From Clostridiales bacterium (GTDB lineage Bacteria > Bacillota > Clostridia > Lachnospirales > Lachnospiraceae), in contig JAQXKO010000008.1 of assembly GCA_029010495.1 (NCBI GenBank), forward strand, positions 1 to 38,864: a stretch of DNA of 38,864 bases. The letters are read 5' to 3'. The notes under the pieces were generated by a model. That model was not told the origin of the DNA, searched no databases, and saw only the letters and a program-made list of their open reading frames with translations. Both the position numbers and the translations under genes were made by a program. This document shows, piece by piece, positions 1 to 8,905 of this stretch; the first letter of the stretch is position 1, and each line of letters starts with the position of its first letter.

Positions 1-138
1 ATCAGCATCCGGTTCACCGTCTCTCTTAAAACGGCGGTCTACCGCAAGTGAATAACGACATACAGCAGTGTTGCTGCCCTGAGCATAACGAACTTCGGGA
101 TCTCTTGTTAATCTTCCCATTAAAATTACTTTGTTCAT
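1..138 (-). CDS. ssb: Single-stranded DNA-binding protein, C-terminus cut by window edge
   Basis: The 46 visible residues begin MNKVILMGRLTRDPEVRY and continue with a Ser-Leu-Ala-Val-Asp-Arg stretch. This is the first beta strands of the bacterial SSB OB-fold (family: homotetramer coating single-stranded DNA in replication, recombination and repair). The start is fixed by an AAAGGAGG ribosome-binding site 7 bases before the ATG. The rest of the gene, including the acidic tail that recruits partners, lies beyond the left edge. The small HTH gene ends 19 bases upstream on the same strand, so the two are probably co-transcribed. Paralogous ssb genes occur on mobile elements, but nothing visible here is mobile and no rpsF or rpsR flanks it in view. 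Confidence 0.93.
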   Translation of the reverse strand, partial: MNKVILMGRLTRDPEVRYAQGSNTAVCRYSLAVDRRFKRDGEPDAD

Positions 139-157
139 AAAAATATCCTCCTTTTAA

Positions 158-349
158 TTATTTTAATTGTTGCTGTGCGTAATCAGCCGTATATTTTTCA
201 CGGCCTCCTCCGCGTCTAAGCTCGCGGTAGATTGTCATTCCGCTGCACCCTAACGTTGCAGCTATCATTTCATTAGACTGTCCCACCGCGATCATTCTTT
301 CAATCATAAGACGGTCAGTATAAGTCAACCGCCTACCACCTTTTCTCAT
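158..349 (-). CDS. Small helix-turn-helix protein (IS30/Tra8-type HTH alone), 63 aa
   Basis: The 63-residue protein has the motif LTYTDRLMIERMIAVGQS followed by IAATLGCSGMTIYRELRR. This is the HTH found at the N-terminus of IS30-family transposases (MTIYREL recognition helix), but no catalytic DDE domain follows. The ATG is preceded by AGGAGG at good spacing. It is the first gene of a probable two-gene unit with ssb, and its leader carries a terminator-like hairpin (379-414). Being complete, with a good start and immediately followed by ssb, it looks like a domesticated DNA-binding protein and not a transposase remnant. Its role could be autoregulation of the ssb unit; that is inference. Confidence 0.8.
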   Translation of the reverse strand: MRKGGRRLTYTDRLMIERMIAVGQSNEMIAATLGCSGMTIYRELRRGGGREKYTADYAQQQLK

Positions 350-378
350 TTTAGTATCCTCCTATGATATTATTTTGC

Positions 379-414
379 AAAAAAATAGTGCGCTTGATAT
401 TATCAAACGCACTA
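379..414 (-). terminator. Terminator-like hairpin in the leader of the HTH-ssb unit
   Basis: On the minus strand, arms TAGTGCG (408-414) and CGCACTA (386-392) enclose a second inverted repeat, TTGATA/TATCAA, and are followed by seven T residues (379-385). This is the layout of an intrinsic terminator, yet no minus-strand gene lies upstream. It precedes the HTH ATG by about 30 bases. It may act as an attenuator, stop antisense transcription, or serve as a palindromic operator. Confidence 0.6.
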
Positions 415-585
415 CACTAATTTTCATTTATTCTATTTTTTTGGGGATTGTCGCACTTAACTCTTTACTTTACCTGTTTTTACGTACATTTTTCATTATT
501 ATTATGCAAACAATAATTTCCTGCGAAATATCGGTGTGACGGTACATTTTTGTAAAGTAAAGTGTGAAACACGCCACATCCGCAA
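415..585. promoter_or_regulatory. Intergenic region with long-range inverted repeat, upstream of rpoD and HTH-ssb
   Basis: The space between the divergent HTH-ssb unit and rpoD holds no gene. It contains an 11-bp perfect inverted repeat, CTTTACTTTAC at 463-473 and GTAAAGTAAAG at 552-562. A 10-bp direct repeat, GTACATTTTT, occurs at 484-493 and 542-551. These could be paired protein-binding sites. I could not place a convincing minus-strand promoter for the HTH gene. Confidence 0.45.
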
Positions 586-614
586 TTGACTTTAATTTTT
601 CGCTGTGTTATTAT
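586..614 (+). promoter_or_regulatory. Sigma-A promoter of rpoD
   Basis: TTGACT (586-591), a 17-bp spacer and TATTAT (609-614) give a good match to the vegetative promoter. It would start transcription about 35 bases before the rpoD ATG. The same promoter probably serves gltX and the helicase gene. Confidence 0.75.
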
Positions 615-657
615 ATACGTCGTATGCTTTTTAATAAAGTAAAAACGGAGGAACCAC

Positions 658-1773
658 ATGACAAAACAGGATGATTTTTTAGAAAAGCTTAGTGAGCTTG
701 TGGCGCTGGGAATTGCAAACAACAACACCTTGGAGGGAACACAAATCGAACCGGTTCTTGAAAAGATGGGCATTCCAAAGGATAAAAAACTTCAGGTTTA
801 CGGTTATCTTCAGAAAAAGGATATCCTAATAATAGATAATGAACTGATAGATGAAGGTCCAACCGAGGATGACCTCTTAGACCTTGATGACGAATATTAT
901 GATATTGATACAAAGGAATCTCTTGAGGACTTCTCTGATGCCGTTACGGATGACCCCGTAAGGCAGTACCTCAGAGAGATTGGAAACTATCCTCTCCTCA
1001 CAGGCGATGAGGAGGTTAGGCTTGCAACATTAAATAAGGAAGGTAACGAGGACGCCAAGCGCCGCCTTACCGAATCAAACCTGAGGCTTGTTGTAAGTAT
1101 TGCCAAAAGATATGTCGGACGCGGTCTTACATTCCTTGACCTTATTCAGGAGGGTAACCTGGGGCTTATAAAGGCAGTTGACAAATTTGACTCAGACAAG
1201 GGCTATAAATTCTCCACCTATGCAACCTGGTGGATAAGGCAGGCCATCACCAGAGCAATTGCCGACCAGTCAAGGACAATACGTATACCTGTGCACATGT
1301 CGGAAATCATAAACCGAACTCACAAAATATCACGTCAGCTTACGCAGACACTCGGCAGGGAACCGAGCGAACAGGAGCTTGCCGATGCGCTTGAGCTGCC
1401 GCTGTCCAGGGTCAGGGAAATTATCAGAATATCTGTTGACCCGGTAAGTCTTGACAAGCCAATCGGCGAGGAGGAAGATTCACATTTTGGCGATACAATT
1501 AAGGATGACTCGACTCCCGGTCCCGAAGAAGCAACCACATACAAGCTTTTAAGAGAGCAGATTGCAGAACTTCTCGACACTCTTTCAGAAAGGGAAAAGC
1601 GCGTCATCCAGCTTCGTTACGGACTAATCGACGGAAGAACACATACACTCGAGGAAGTCGGTCACGAATTTAATGTAACGCGTGAACGTATCAGGCAGAT
1701 TGAGGCCAAAGCTATCAGGAAGCTTAAGCACCCTTCAAGAATTAAGCTGTTAAAGGATTTTGAAACATTATAA
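658..1773 (+). CDS. rpoD: RNA polymerase primary sigma factor (sigma-70/SigA)
   Basis: At 371 aa it matches the length of Bacillus-type SigA and directs RNA polymerase to vegetative promoters. The order is a short acidic region 1.1, region 1.2 ([18 protein letters not shown], about residues 97-114), region 2 ([21 protein letters not shown] from about 141, then [15 protein letters not shown] in 2.3/2.4), region 3, and region 4.2 HTH ([20 protein letters not shown], about 331-350). The ATG follows CGGAGG at good spacing. Unlike the usual macromolecular-synthesis arrangement, dnaG is not adjacent; divergent HTH-ssb and downstream gltX are its neighbours. That leaves a small chance this is a second, RpoD-like copy, though all conserved regions look intact. 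Confidence 0.93.
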   Translation: MTKQDDFLEKLSELVALGIANNNTLEGTQIEPVLEKMGIPKDKKLQVYGYLQKKDILIIDNELIDEGPTEDDLLDLDDEYYDIDTKESLEDFSDAVTDDPVRQYLREIGNYPLLTGDEEVRLATLNKEGNEDAKRRLTESNLRLVVSIAKRYVGRGLTFLDLIQEGNLGLIKAVDKFDSDKGYKFSTYATWWIRQAITRAIADQSRTIRIPVHMSEIINRTHKISRQLTQTLGREPSEQELADALELPLSRVREIIRISVDPVSLDKPIGEEEDSHFGDTIKDDSTPGPEEATTYKLLREQIAELLDTLSEREKRVIQLRYGLIDGRTHTLEEVGHEFNVTRERIRQIEAKAIRKLKHPSRIKLLKDFETL

Positions 1774-1837
1774 TGTGGGCTGAGTACCACTGTTAATAAT
1801 ACAAATAATTATATATAAGAAAGGACAGGTATCATTT

Positions 1838-3307
1838 ATGAAAATCAGAACCAGATATGCACCAAGCCCTACCGGACGAATGCACGTAGGAAATCTTCGT
1901 ACTGCTCTTTATGAGTTTTTGATAGCAAAGCATGAGGGCGGCGATTTTATTTTCCGAATTGAGGATACGGACAGGGAACGTTATGTAGAGGGTGCAGTCG
2001 ATATAATCAAGCGTACCATGGAGCAGACAGGTCTTACCTATGACGAGGGTCCGGACAAGGACAAGGGCTTCGGTCCATACGTTCAGTCCGAGCGTGTAAA
2101 AAGCGGTTTGTATCTTGAATATGCCAAAAAGCTTATTGAAAAAGGCGAAGCATATTACTGCTTCTGCGATCAGGAAAGACTTGAATCATTAAAGACTGTT
2201 GCAAACGGCGAATCCGGCAAAGAAATCACAAAATACGACAAGCATTGCCTTCATCTTTCAAAGGAGGAGATTGAAGCAAACCTCGCAGCGGGAATGCCTT
2301 ACGTTATCAGACAGAACATTCCTGCAACAGGCACCACAACATTCAGGGATGCAATATATGGCGAAATCACAGTGGAAAATGCAGAGCTTGATGATATGAT
2401 TCTTATTAAAAGCGACGGATATCCTACCTATAATTTTGCAAACGTCATTGACGACCACCTTATGGAAATCACACATGTTGTAAGAGGTAACGAATATCTT
2501 TCCTCTACACCTAAATATACAAGACTTTACAATGCCTTCGGCTGGGAGGAGCCGGTATATATCCACTGTCCTCTCATTACCAACGAAGAGCACCAGAAGC
2601 TCAGCAAAAGATGCGGTCATTCCTCATTTGAAGATTTAATCGAGCAGGGCTTTGTGGCTGAAGCAGTTGTCAACTTTATTGCACTTCTCGGCTGGAGTCC
2701 TGTTGACAATACTGAAATTTTCAGTCTTGACGAATTAATTAAGAATTTTGACTATAACCATATTTCTAAGTCTCCTGCAGTATTTGACATGCAGAAGCTC
2801 CGTTGGATGAACAGCGAATACATTAAAGCCATGGACAATGAAAAATACTATGCTTCCGTTCTTCCGATTATAAATGAAGCTGTCAGGAGAGATTGTAACA
2901 AATATGCCATTGCCGATCTTGTAAAGACAAGAATCGAAACATTTCTTGATATTCCGGAAAAGATTGACTTTTTTGACGAATTGCCTGATTATGATGTTGC
3001 AATGTATACTCATAAAAAGATGAAAACAAATTCCGAAACAGCTCTGGAGGTCTTAACCGAGATTCTTCCTGCCTTTGAGGAGCTTGATGATTATACAATC
3101 GAAAACATCGAAAAAATCTGTATGAATCTTGTGGCAAAGAAGGAATGCAAGAACGGAATCGTTCTCTGGCCAATCCGTACAGCAGTATCCGGCAAGCAGT
3201 CAACACCCGGCGGCGCTTATGAAATAATGGCTATTCTCGGCAAGGAAGAAAGCCTTAACCGAATCAGAATCGGAATCGAGAAACTCAGGTCAGCGGTAAA
3301 TGCATAA
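1838..3307 (+). CDS. gltX: Glutamate-tRNA ligase
   Basis: This cytoplasmic enzyme charges tRNA-Glu with glutamate using ATP. The 489-aa protein has class I synthetase motifs: the HIGH-type signature inside [20 protein letters not shown] (about residues 8-27) and KLSKR at 254-258. The residue after KLSKR is Cys-Gly, whereas His-Gly is common. The C-terminal anticodon-binding half is full length ([16 protein letters not shown] near 440-455). Start: AGAAAGGACAGG lies upstream of the ATG. It follows rpoD by 64 bases with no terminator, and its last 8 bases overlap the start of the helicase gene, so rpoD-gltX-helicase is probably one transcript. Whether it is discriminating or also charges tRNA-Gln cannot be seen here. 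Confidence 0.96.
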   Translation: MKIRTRYAPSPTGRMHVGNLRTALYEFLIAKHEGGDFIFRIEDTDRERYVEGAVDIIKRTMEQTGLTYDEGPDKDKGFGPYVQSERVKSGLYLEYAKKLIEKGEAYYCFCDQERLESLKTVANGESGKEITKYDKHCLHLSKEEIEANLAAGMPYVIRQNIPATGTTTFRDAIYGEITVENAELDDMILIKSDGYPTYNFANVIDDHLMEITHVVRGNEYLSSTPKYTRLYNAFGWEEPVYIHCPLITNEEHQKLSKRCGHSSFEDLIEQGFVAEAVVNFIALLGWSPVDNTEIFSLDELIKNFDYNHISKSPAVFDMQKLRWMNSEYIKAMDNEKYYASVLPIINEAVRRDCNKYAIADLVKTRIETFLDIPEKIDFFDELPDYDVAMYTHKKMKTNSETALEVLTEILPAFEELDDYTIENIEKICMNLVAKKECKNGIVLWPIRTAVSGKQSTPGGAYEIMAILGKEESLNRIRIGIEKLRSAVNA

Positions 3308-5144
3308 CGAATTCAGCAAGCTTAATCCGGAACAGTTACAGGCAGTAACTCATATAAACGGACCGGCCATCTGTATAGCCGGTCCGGGTTCCGGAAAAAC
3401 AACCGTCATAGTCTCTCGTCTTAGATATATGTTAAAATATCACAAAATAAGCCCATCCTCAATTCTCGTGGTTACTTTCACAAAGGAAGCCGCACAAAAC
3501 ATGCAATCGCGCTTCACATCACATAAAGTCAGTCAAAGTACGCCGATAACATTTTCCACATTTCATTCTATATTTTACAATATGCTTAAAACCGATTCTT
3601 CTTTTGAAGGTCATACTATCTTAAGCGACGAAAAGGCACTTGTTATTCTGAAAACAATTCTTCAGGGCAGAAACAATATCCTTGCATCAAATAATGACAT
3701 ACTAAGACAGCTTCTTCACGAAATTTCTAAATTTAAAAGTTCATTAATACCCATTTCGGAATTCAATCCCTCCATACTAAGCCGCGAACAGTTTTATAAT
3801 ATTTATACTGAATATTCCGCTTATCTTTCAGAATACAGACTTATTGATTTTGAAGATATACTATTAAAGACATATGAGCTTTTCTTATCAAAGCCGGCTT
3901 TTCTTATGTACTGGCAGAACCGTTTCAAATATATACTTATTGATGAGTTTCAGGACATCAATCCCATTCAGTTTAACATAATCAAAATGCTCGCATACCC
4001 TCATAACAATCTGTTCGCGGTCGGTGATGACGACCAGTCGATATATGCCTTCAGAGGTGCAAAGCCCGGTATGATGATTGATTTTCCGAATCATTTTGAG
4101 AACTGTAAAATAATATATATTTCAGCAAATTACAGAAGTCAGGCGAACATCGTAAATGCTGCGTCAAATCTTGTAAAGCACAACATAAACCGATTTCCAA
4201 AGATACTTTATGCAACGAAAGACCCTTCCGAAAACATAAAAATAAGAAAATTCGGCTCACATTCCGAGGAGCATGAATATATTGCCGGTGCGATAAAATC
4301 ACTTATTGATAAAGGCACAAATGAAAATGATATAGCAATTCTTTATCGTACAAATTCCGATATAGGCAAAATTCTTCACACATTTATCCGCAATCAAATT
4401 CCCTTCAGGACAAAGACTTTCATCCCCTGCATATTTGACAATATCCATCTGACCCCGGTAATAGCAATGCTTCGCTTTGCGACAGGCGACAATATGCGTG
4501 AAACATTTTTGAAATTCTGCAACAAGCCCGTGCGCTACATAACAAGAGCGTCATTATCAGACATTAAGGTTGATATTATGTCTCTTCAGAGAAAATACAG
4601 CAGGGACGGCAAGGAATATGCAGCAACAAATCTTCTCGTTCTTAACAATCATCTTAAGGTTATCGCAGAGCTGACACCCGCTTATGCAGTCAGATACATA
4701 ATGGATGTGGTGGGCTACGGAAAGTACCTTGAAAAAGAAGGCTGTCAAAGCACCGCCGAATATGAGGAGGCCTTGTCGGCAATTGATGATTTTCTGAGTA
4801 TCTGCGCAAATTATAAATGCATAAATGAGCTGCTTGATTACATCAGGGAGTACAGGGAGGTGACAAATAAAAAAGCAACCGATAATATGCAGTCTGCCGT
4901 AAACATACTGACATATCATGGTTGCAAGGGTTTAGAATATAAATATGTTTTTCTGCCAAATGTTCTCGAAGGCGTAACGCCCTTCAGACTCAGTACCGGC
5001 CCCGAGGAAATCGAGGAGGAACGCCGCATGTTTTATGTGGCTGTAACAAGAGCCGTTACAGGACTTACCATAACCTATAGTCTGAAGGACGGCAGAAAAG
5101 AGATAAAGCCGTCAAGATTTATAAGCGAGCTTAATGTTAATTAA
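3300..5144 (+). CDS. UvrD/PcrA-type SF1A DNA helicase, short form
   Basis: This is a predicted ATP-driven 3'-5' DNA helicase. Visible motifs in order: Q motif (LNPEQLQAV), Walker A GPGSGKTT (about 28-35), Ia ([12 protein letters not shown]), Walker [11 protein letters not shown] (about 213-222), motif [16 protein letters not shown], motif [10 protein letters not shown], motif [19 protein letters not shown] and motif [15 protein letters not shown]. At 614 aa it is shorter than PcrA/UvrD (about 720), mainly lacking the C-terminal RNA polymerase-binding extension. Motif V has HGCKGLEY where HSAKGLE is usual. It overlaps gltX by 8 bases, so translation is likely coupled. Its stop overlaps that of the convergent DUF1292 gene, leaving no room for a separate terminator. 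Lachnospiraceae often carry several such helicases, so I give no symbol. Confidence 0.9.
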   Translation: MHNEFSKLNPEQLQAVTHINGPAICIAGPGSGKTTVIVSRLRYMLKYHKISPSSILVVTFTKEAAQNMQSRFTSHKVSQSTPITFSTFHSIFYNMLKTDSSFEGHTILSDEKALVILKTILQGRNNILASNNDILRQLLHEISKFKSSLIPISEFNPSILSREQFYNIYTEYSAYLSEYRLIDFEDILLKTYELFLSKPAFLMYWQNRFKYILIDEFQDINPIQFNIIKMLAYPHNNLFAVGDDDQSIYAFRGAKPGMMIDFPNHFENCKIIYISANYRSQANIVNAASNLVKHNINRFPKILYATKDPSENIKIRKFGSHSEEHEYIAGAIKSLIDKGTNENDIAILYRTNSDIGKILHTFIRNQIPFRTKTFIPCIFDNIHLTPVIAMLRFATGDNMRETFLKFCNKPVRYITRASLSDIKVDIMSLQRKYSRDGKEYAATNLLVLNNHLKVIAELTPAYAVRYIMDVVGYGKYLEKEGCQSTAEYEEALSAIDDFLSICANYKCINELLDYIREYREVTNKKATDNMQSAVNILTYHGCKGLEYKYVFLPNVLEGVTPFRLSTGPEEIEEERRMFYVAVTRAVTGLTITYSLKDGRKEIKPSRFISELNVN

Positions 5145-5440
5145 TCTTCATCAAGAATGTCATCAAGATTTATCTGATTTTCAAATACCTCGCATACCTC
5201 TTCAAATTCTTCATCATCCTCAATGTTTTCAAGCGTGATATTGTCAAAATCATCATCCTCCATGATGAATCTGTAAAGATACACATCTGCATCTTCGTCT
5301 GCATCTGCGGGAAGAAGTGCGATATAATCTCTTTCATTACAGTTAAATACAGATATTACATCACATACAAGCTCACTTCCATCGTCAAGATAAAGTGTCA
5401 TTTGATCGTTGTCGCTTAATTTTTTGTCGTAATCAGCCAT
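5141..5440 (-). CDS. DUF1292 family small acidic protein
   Basis: The 99-aa protein is strongly acidic, with the pattern LYLDDGSELVCDVISVF ... DYIALLPA ... VYLYRF. This matches DUF1292 (YrzB-like) proteins of Firmicutes, whose function is unsettled. The start was set at the ATG at 5440 because GAGGACC precedes it; a longer ORF extends upstream but has no ribosome-binding site. It overlaps the end of the helicase gene on the same strand by 8 bases, so it is the last gene of the GT2-helicase-DUF1292 unit. The C-terminus is a run of Asp/Glu residues. Confidence 0.85.
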   Translation of the reverse strand: MADYDKKLSDNDQMTLYLDDGSELVCDVISVFNCNERDYIALLPADADEDADVYLYRFIMEDDDFDNITLENIEDDEEFEEVCEVFENQINLDDILDED

Positions 5441-7847
5441 TTTGGTCCTCCATTCGCTGCCAAAAATCCCCGAAGGTCTTCCTGGCATTATTTTTATTTA
5501 CAAGTTTACAGCCATTCCATTCAATAGGAAAAAGCTTTTTATACGTATTTGTTCTGAAGCGTTCATCAAGAAGAAGTATGATGCCCACGTCTCCTGCAGT
5601 ACGTATGACTCTTCCTCCGGCCTGAAGCACCTTATTCATGCCCGGATAAAGGTAAGAATATTCGAATCCGTGTCCGTTGATTTCGTCAAAATACGCCTGC
5701 ATCATTTTTGTCTGTTCACATACGAGCGGCAGCCCCGTACCCACGATGGCTACTCCAATGAGCCTGTCCTCCTTAAGGTCTATTCCCTCGGAAAAAATCC
5801 CGCCCATTACGCACATGCCGACCTTTGACGTATCCGGTCCTGCAATAAATTCATCAAGGAAAGCTTCTCTTTCCTCTTCCGTCATAAAGCTTTTCTGGAC
5901 TACCATGTCAACTCTGCCTTCAAGGTAACCGATTACCTCGTTCATAACTTTATAGGACGGGAAAAACACAAGATAATTTCCTGTTTTGGACTCAGCCATA
6001 TCAATAATGTATTCGGCTGTTTTTTCAAACTCCTCCGCAGTTCTTCTCGAATATTTACAGGACACATCGGTAGCCAGAAAAATACCTCTCTTTGACGGGT
6101 CAAAGGAAGAGGGTGCATATACTGCATAATCCTCTTCGCTGCCGCCCAGCTGGTCCATATAATACTGTACGGGCAGAAGCGTCGCAGAGAAAAACGCCAC
6201 ACTTCTGTGGTATTGGTAGAATTCTGCCAGTCTCTCCGACGGATTCATGCAGTTAAGCGATACGCAAAAATCATCATCCGTCATTACAGCCGTTGCATTA
6301 TAGTTTATATTATAATAACCCATTGTCATGACAAAGGTTCTCAATTTAAAATAAAAATCAAGCACCTCATCGGGCACCTTTACCTTCCGGTCGGAAATAT
6401 ATGACGAAAGCTTAGTGTAAAGCTTTTCCGCCAAAGAAAACAGATTAATGTTTTCCTCATAATCAATTACGGTAAGCTCTTTATCGCAGGTTTTCTTAAG
6501 AAGCAGAAGCTTTCTGTTAAGTGAAGAAAAAAGCTTCTTAATATCCTCCCTTTCGACAAAATGGTGACGTATTGCAAGTACATCTTCTTTTGACAGGGAA
6601 GCAGAATACATTTCTCTTGCCCGGTCCACAAGATTATGGGCCTCATCAACAAGAAGCATATAGCTTCCGGAATGAGAATCATTAAAAAATCTCTTAAGCG
6701 ACACGTCGGGATCAAACACATAATTATAGTCACCGATTATTATATCGCACCATAATGAAACATCCAGTGAAAACTCGAAGGGACATACCATATGTTTGTC
6801 GGCATATTGTCTGATAATATCTCTTGAAATATTGTTTTCATGACATATCAGATCATAAACAGCATCATTTACCCTGTCCTCATGACCCTTGGCGCGCTCA
6901 CAAGCCGCAGGATTGCAGTCCGGCTTTTCAAGTACACAAAGCTTTTCCTTTGCCGTCAGTGTTATCGGGATAAGCTTAGCTCCGGCGTTAATCATTATTG
7001 CAGCGGCATCGTTTGCAACCGTTCTCGTAATCGTCTTTGAGGTAACATAAAAAACCTTGCTGCAAAGTCCCTCACCCATAGCCTTGACGGCCGGAAACAT
7101 TGTCGAAATAGTCTTTCCGACTCCCGTAGGTGCTTCTATATAAACCTTCTTTTTTCTGAGAATCGACAGATACACATCAGTAACAAGCTTTTTCTGCCCC
7201 TGTCTGTAATTAAAAGGAAACTGAAGAGACTTAACCGATTCATCACGCTGCCGCTTATGATCCTGTTCCCAATAGAGCCATTTTGCATATGATTTCAGCA
7301 AATCAGCCATAAACTCCATCAGCTCTTCACTACTGAATTCACAAGTAAAATACCTTATCTCCTCTGAATCAATATTACAGTAGGTAAGCTGTACTGCCAC
7401 CCTGTCAAGCCCGTAATCAGTCATAATCATATATGCGTAGCATTTTGCCTGTGCAAGATGAATTCCTGCCGGCTCATCAAATTTCATTACGTCCGCATAC
7501 ATACATTTGATTTCATCCACCACATATTCGGCTTCCGTAAAGAGCAGCTCCGTATTGGGATAATCAAGCCGTTCCTCGGTGCCGGTCAGGTGAATGATGC
7601 CATCCGCCCTGCCGTCAAGCGCAATAATAAATTCTTTATCCTTATAATACGTGGTTAATTCTTGTACAAAACGAACCTCAGAGCTGTAGCTCGCAGGCAT
7701 ACTTCCCTGAATCTTCTGATGAAGTCTTATACCCTCAGCCATTGCCTTTTGCGATACTCTCTGCTTCCTGTTATCCAGGTCTCCGCTTCTTAGGATAAAC
7801 TCAACTAATTCTCTGACTGAAATATCTGCTTTTACCGGATTAGACAT
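5433..7847 (-). CDS. RecB-type nuclease domain fused to XPD/DinG-type Fe-S helicase
   Basis: This 804-aa protein joins two DNA-processing modules. Residues about 1-180 look like a PD-(D/E)XK nuclease: GRADGII, then VVDEIKCM near 110 (the D...ExK core), then HLAQAKCYAYM (a QxxxY motif as in RecB/Cas4). From about 215 a superfamily 2 helicase begins: NYRQGQKKL (Q-like), Walker A APTGVGKT near 238-245, cysteines at KEKLC, PDC, AAC (about 302-315) and VCPFE (about 354) that fit the XPD iron-sulphur cluster, LLVDEAHNL near 398, and motif VI QAGGRVIRT near 745. DinG and XPD relatives unwind 5'-3'. It overlaps the GT2 gene by 8 bases and DUF1292 by 8 bases. A role in repair or R-loop removal is inference. 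Confidence 0.88.
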   Translation of the reverse strand: MSNPVKADISVRELVEFILRSGDLDNRKQRVSQKAMAEGIRLHQKIQGSMPASYSSEVRFVQELTTYYKDKEFIIALDGRADGIIHLTGTEERLDYPNTELLFTEAEYVVDEIKCMYADVMKFDEPAGIHLAQAKCYAYMIMTDYGLDRVAVQLTYCNIDSEEIRYFTCEFSSEELMEFMADLLKSYAKWLYWEQDHKRQRDESVKSLQFPFNYRQGQKKLVTDVYLSILRKKKVYIEAPTGVGKTISTMFPAVKAMGEGLCSKVFYVTSKTITRTVANDAAAIMINAGAKLIPITLTAKEKLCVLEKPDCNPAACERAKGHEDRVNDAVYDLICHENNISRDIIRQYADKHMVCPFEFSLDVSLWCDIIIGDYNYVFDPDVSLKRFFNDSHSGSYMLLVDEAHNLVDRAREMYSASLSKEDVLAIRHHFVEREDIKKLFSSLNRKLLLLKKTCDKELTVIDYEENINLFSLAEKLYTKLSSYISDRKVKVPDEVLDFYFKLRTFVMTMGYYNINYNATAVMTDDDFCVSLNCMNPSERLAEFYQYHRSVAFFSATLLPVQYYMDQLGGSEEDYAVYAPSSFDPSKRGIFLATDVSCKYSRRTAEEFEKTAEYIIDMAESKTGNYLVFFPSYKVMNEVIGYLEGRVDMVVQKSFMTEEEREAFLDEFIAGPDTSKVGMCVMGGIFSEGIDLKEDRLIGVAIVGTGLPLVCEQTKMMQAYFDEINGHGFEYSYLYPGMNKVLQAGGRVIRTAGDVGIILLLDERFRTNTYKKLFPIEWNGCKLVNKNNARKTFGDFWQRMEDQNG

Positions 7848-8778
7848 GTTTCTCCTTAGCTATATACACAGGTCTTTTTTTAACCTCCATATAAGCCTTG
7901 GCAAAATATTGTCCTATTATACCAAGGAACAGAAGCTGAAGACCGCTCATAAGTAATATTACCGTAATCAAAGTAGGATATCCCGCAACAGGGTCGCCCC
8001 AAATGATAGTCTTAACAACTGTAAAAACAATCATAATAAATGAAATCAGACATATTATTGTACCCAATACTGCCGATAAAATAAGAGGCTTTGTTGAAAA
8101 AGCCACTATTCCGTCCAGTGAATATCTTACCAGTGACATAAATGACCATTTCGACTCACCGCCGGCCCTTTCCGTATTAGGATACGACATCCACATTGTC
8201 CTGAAGCCTACCCAGCCGAATATTCCCTTTGTAAAACGGTTGTACTCACTCATGGACAAAACCGAATCCACAAACTGCCTTGTCATAATTCTGAAATCAG
8301 TTGCACCCTGCGGAATATCGGTGTTTGAAAGTTTCTGCATAAGTCTGTAAAATTTTTTTGAGAAAAAGGAACGTATTCTGCCCTCGCCCCTTCTGTCAGT
8401 TCTTTTCATGGCAACGCTGTCATATTCTCCGTCAGCCACATATTGATACATATTTTTAATATACTTCGGAGGATGCTGTAAATCTGCGTCAAGAAGAACC
8501 ACAAAATCTCCCTTTGCCTCTGTAAGTCCGGCATATATACCGGCTTCCTTACCGAAATTTCTAGAGAAGGATATATATTTTACCGTAGTATCCATCGCGC
8601 TTAATTCACGCATAATATCAAGCGTACCGTCCGTCGAGCCGTCATCTACAAAAATAAACTCATGGTCAAGCTCCTCGGACAGACCGTCCAAAGCATTTAT
8701 ACAGTCATCATAGAACTGCATAAGCACATTTTCTTCATTGTAGCAGGGAACCACAACCGATAATAGCTTTCTACTCAT
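7840..8778 (-). CDS. GT2 family polyprenyl-phosphate glycosyltransferase (GtrB/DPM1-like)
   Basis: The predicted reaction is transfer of a sugar from a nucleotide donor to polyprenyl phosphate at the inner membrane face. Motifs: VVPCYNEEN (about 8-16), VDDGSTDGT (about 45-53), LLDADLQHPP (about 95-104) and a QGATDFRIM/FRTMWM region. Two C-terminal membrane helices (about 225-250 and 260-285) give the usual GtrB topology. Length after start correction is 312 aa: the ATG at 8778 has GGGAGGATATA before it, better than the upstream alternative. No flippase (GtrA) or acceptor transferase is adjacent. It is first in an overlapping unit with the nuclease-helicase gene, which looks like coupling by convenience. 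Confidence 0.88.
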   Translation of the reverse strand: MSRKLLSVVVPCYNEENVLMQFYDDCINALDGLSEELDHEFIFVDDGSTDGTLDIMRELSAMDTTVKYISFSRNFGKEAGIYAGLTEAKGDFVVLLDADLQHPPKYIKNMYQYVADGEYDSVAMKRTDRRGEGRIRSFFSKKFYRLMQKLSNTDIPQGATDFRIMTRQFVDSVLSMSEYNRFTKGIFGWVGFRTMWMSYPNTERAGGESKWSFMSLVRYSLDGIVAFSTKPLILSAVLGTIICLISFIMIVFTVVKTIIWGDPVAGYPTLITVILLMSGLQLLFLGIIGQYFAKAYMEVKKRPVYIAKEKHV

Positions 8779-8796
8779 TATATCCTCCCATTTAAT

Positions 8797-8826
8797 AATA
8801 GGCCGCAAGTTTACTTACGACCTATT
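8797..8826 (-). terminator. Hairpin after purL, probable terminator
   Basis: The 13-bp arms (8814-8826 and 8797-8809) around a 4-nt loop pair fully only as minus-strand RNA, where two mismatches become G-U. It sits after purL and just before the GT2 ribosome-binding site. The following sequence ATTATTAAAT is a weak T tract, so it may terminate only partly or act as a processing hairpin. Confidence 0.6.
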
Positions 8827-8905
8827 TTATAAATATTATTTACCGACTTTTGTTATACTCAGTCATATTTAAAATATCTCCGTTTCAAATCCGTTCATAA
8901 CCGAT

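Noticed and set aside
480-773. Minus-strand ORF of 97 codons across the rpoD promoter and start
   Set aside because: It would overlap the rpoD promoter and coding start, has no family match and no convincing ribosome-binding site.
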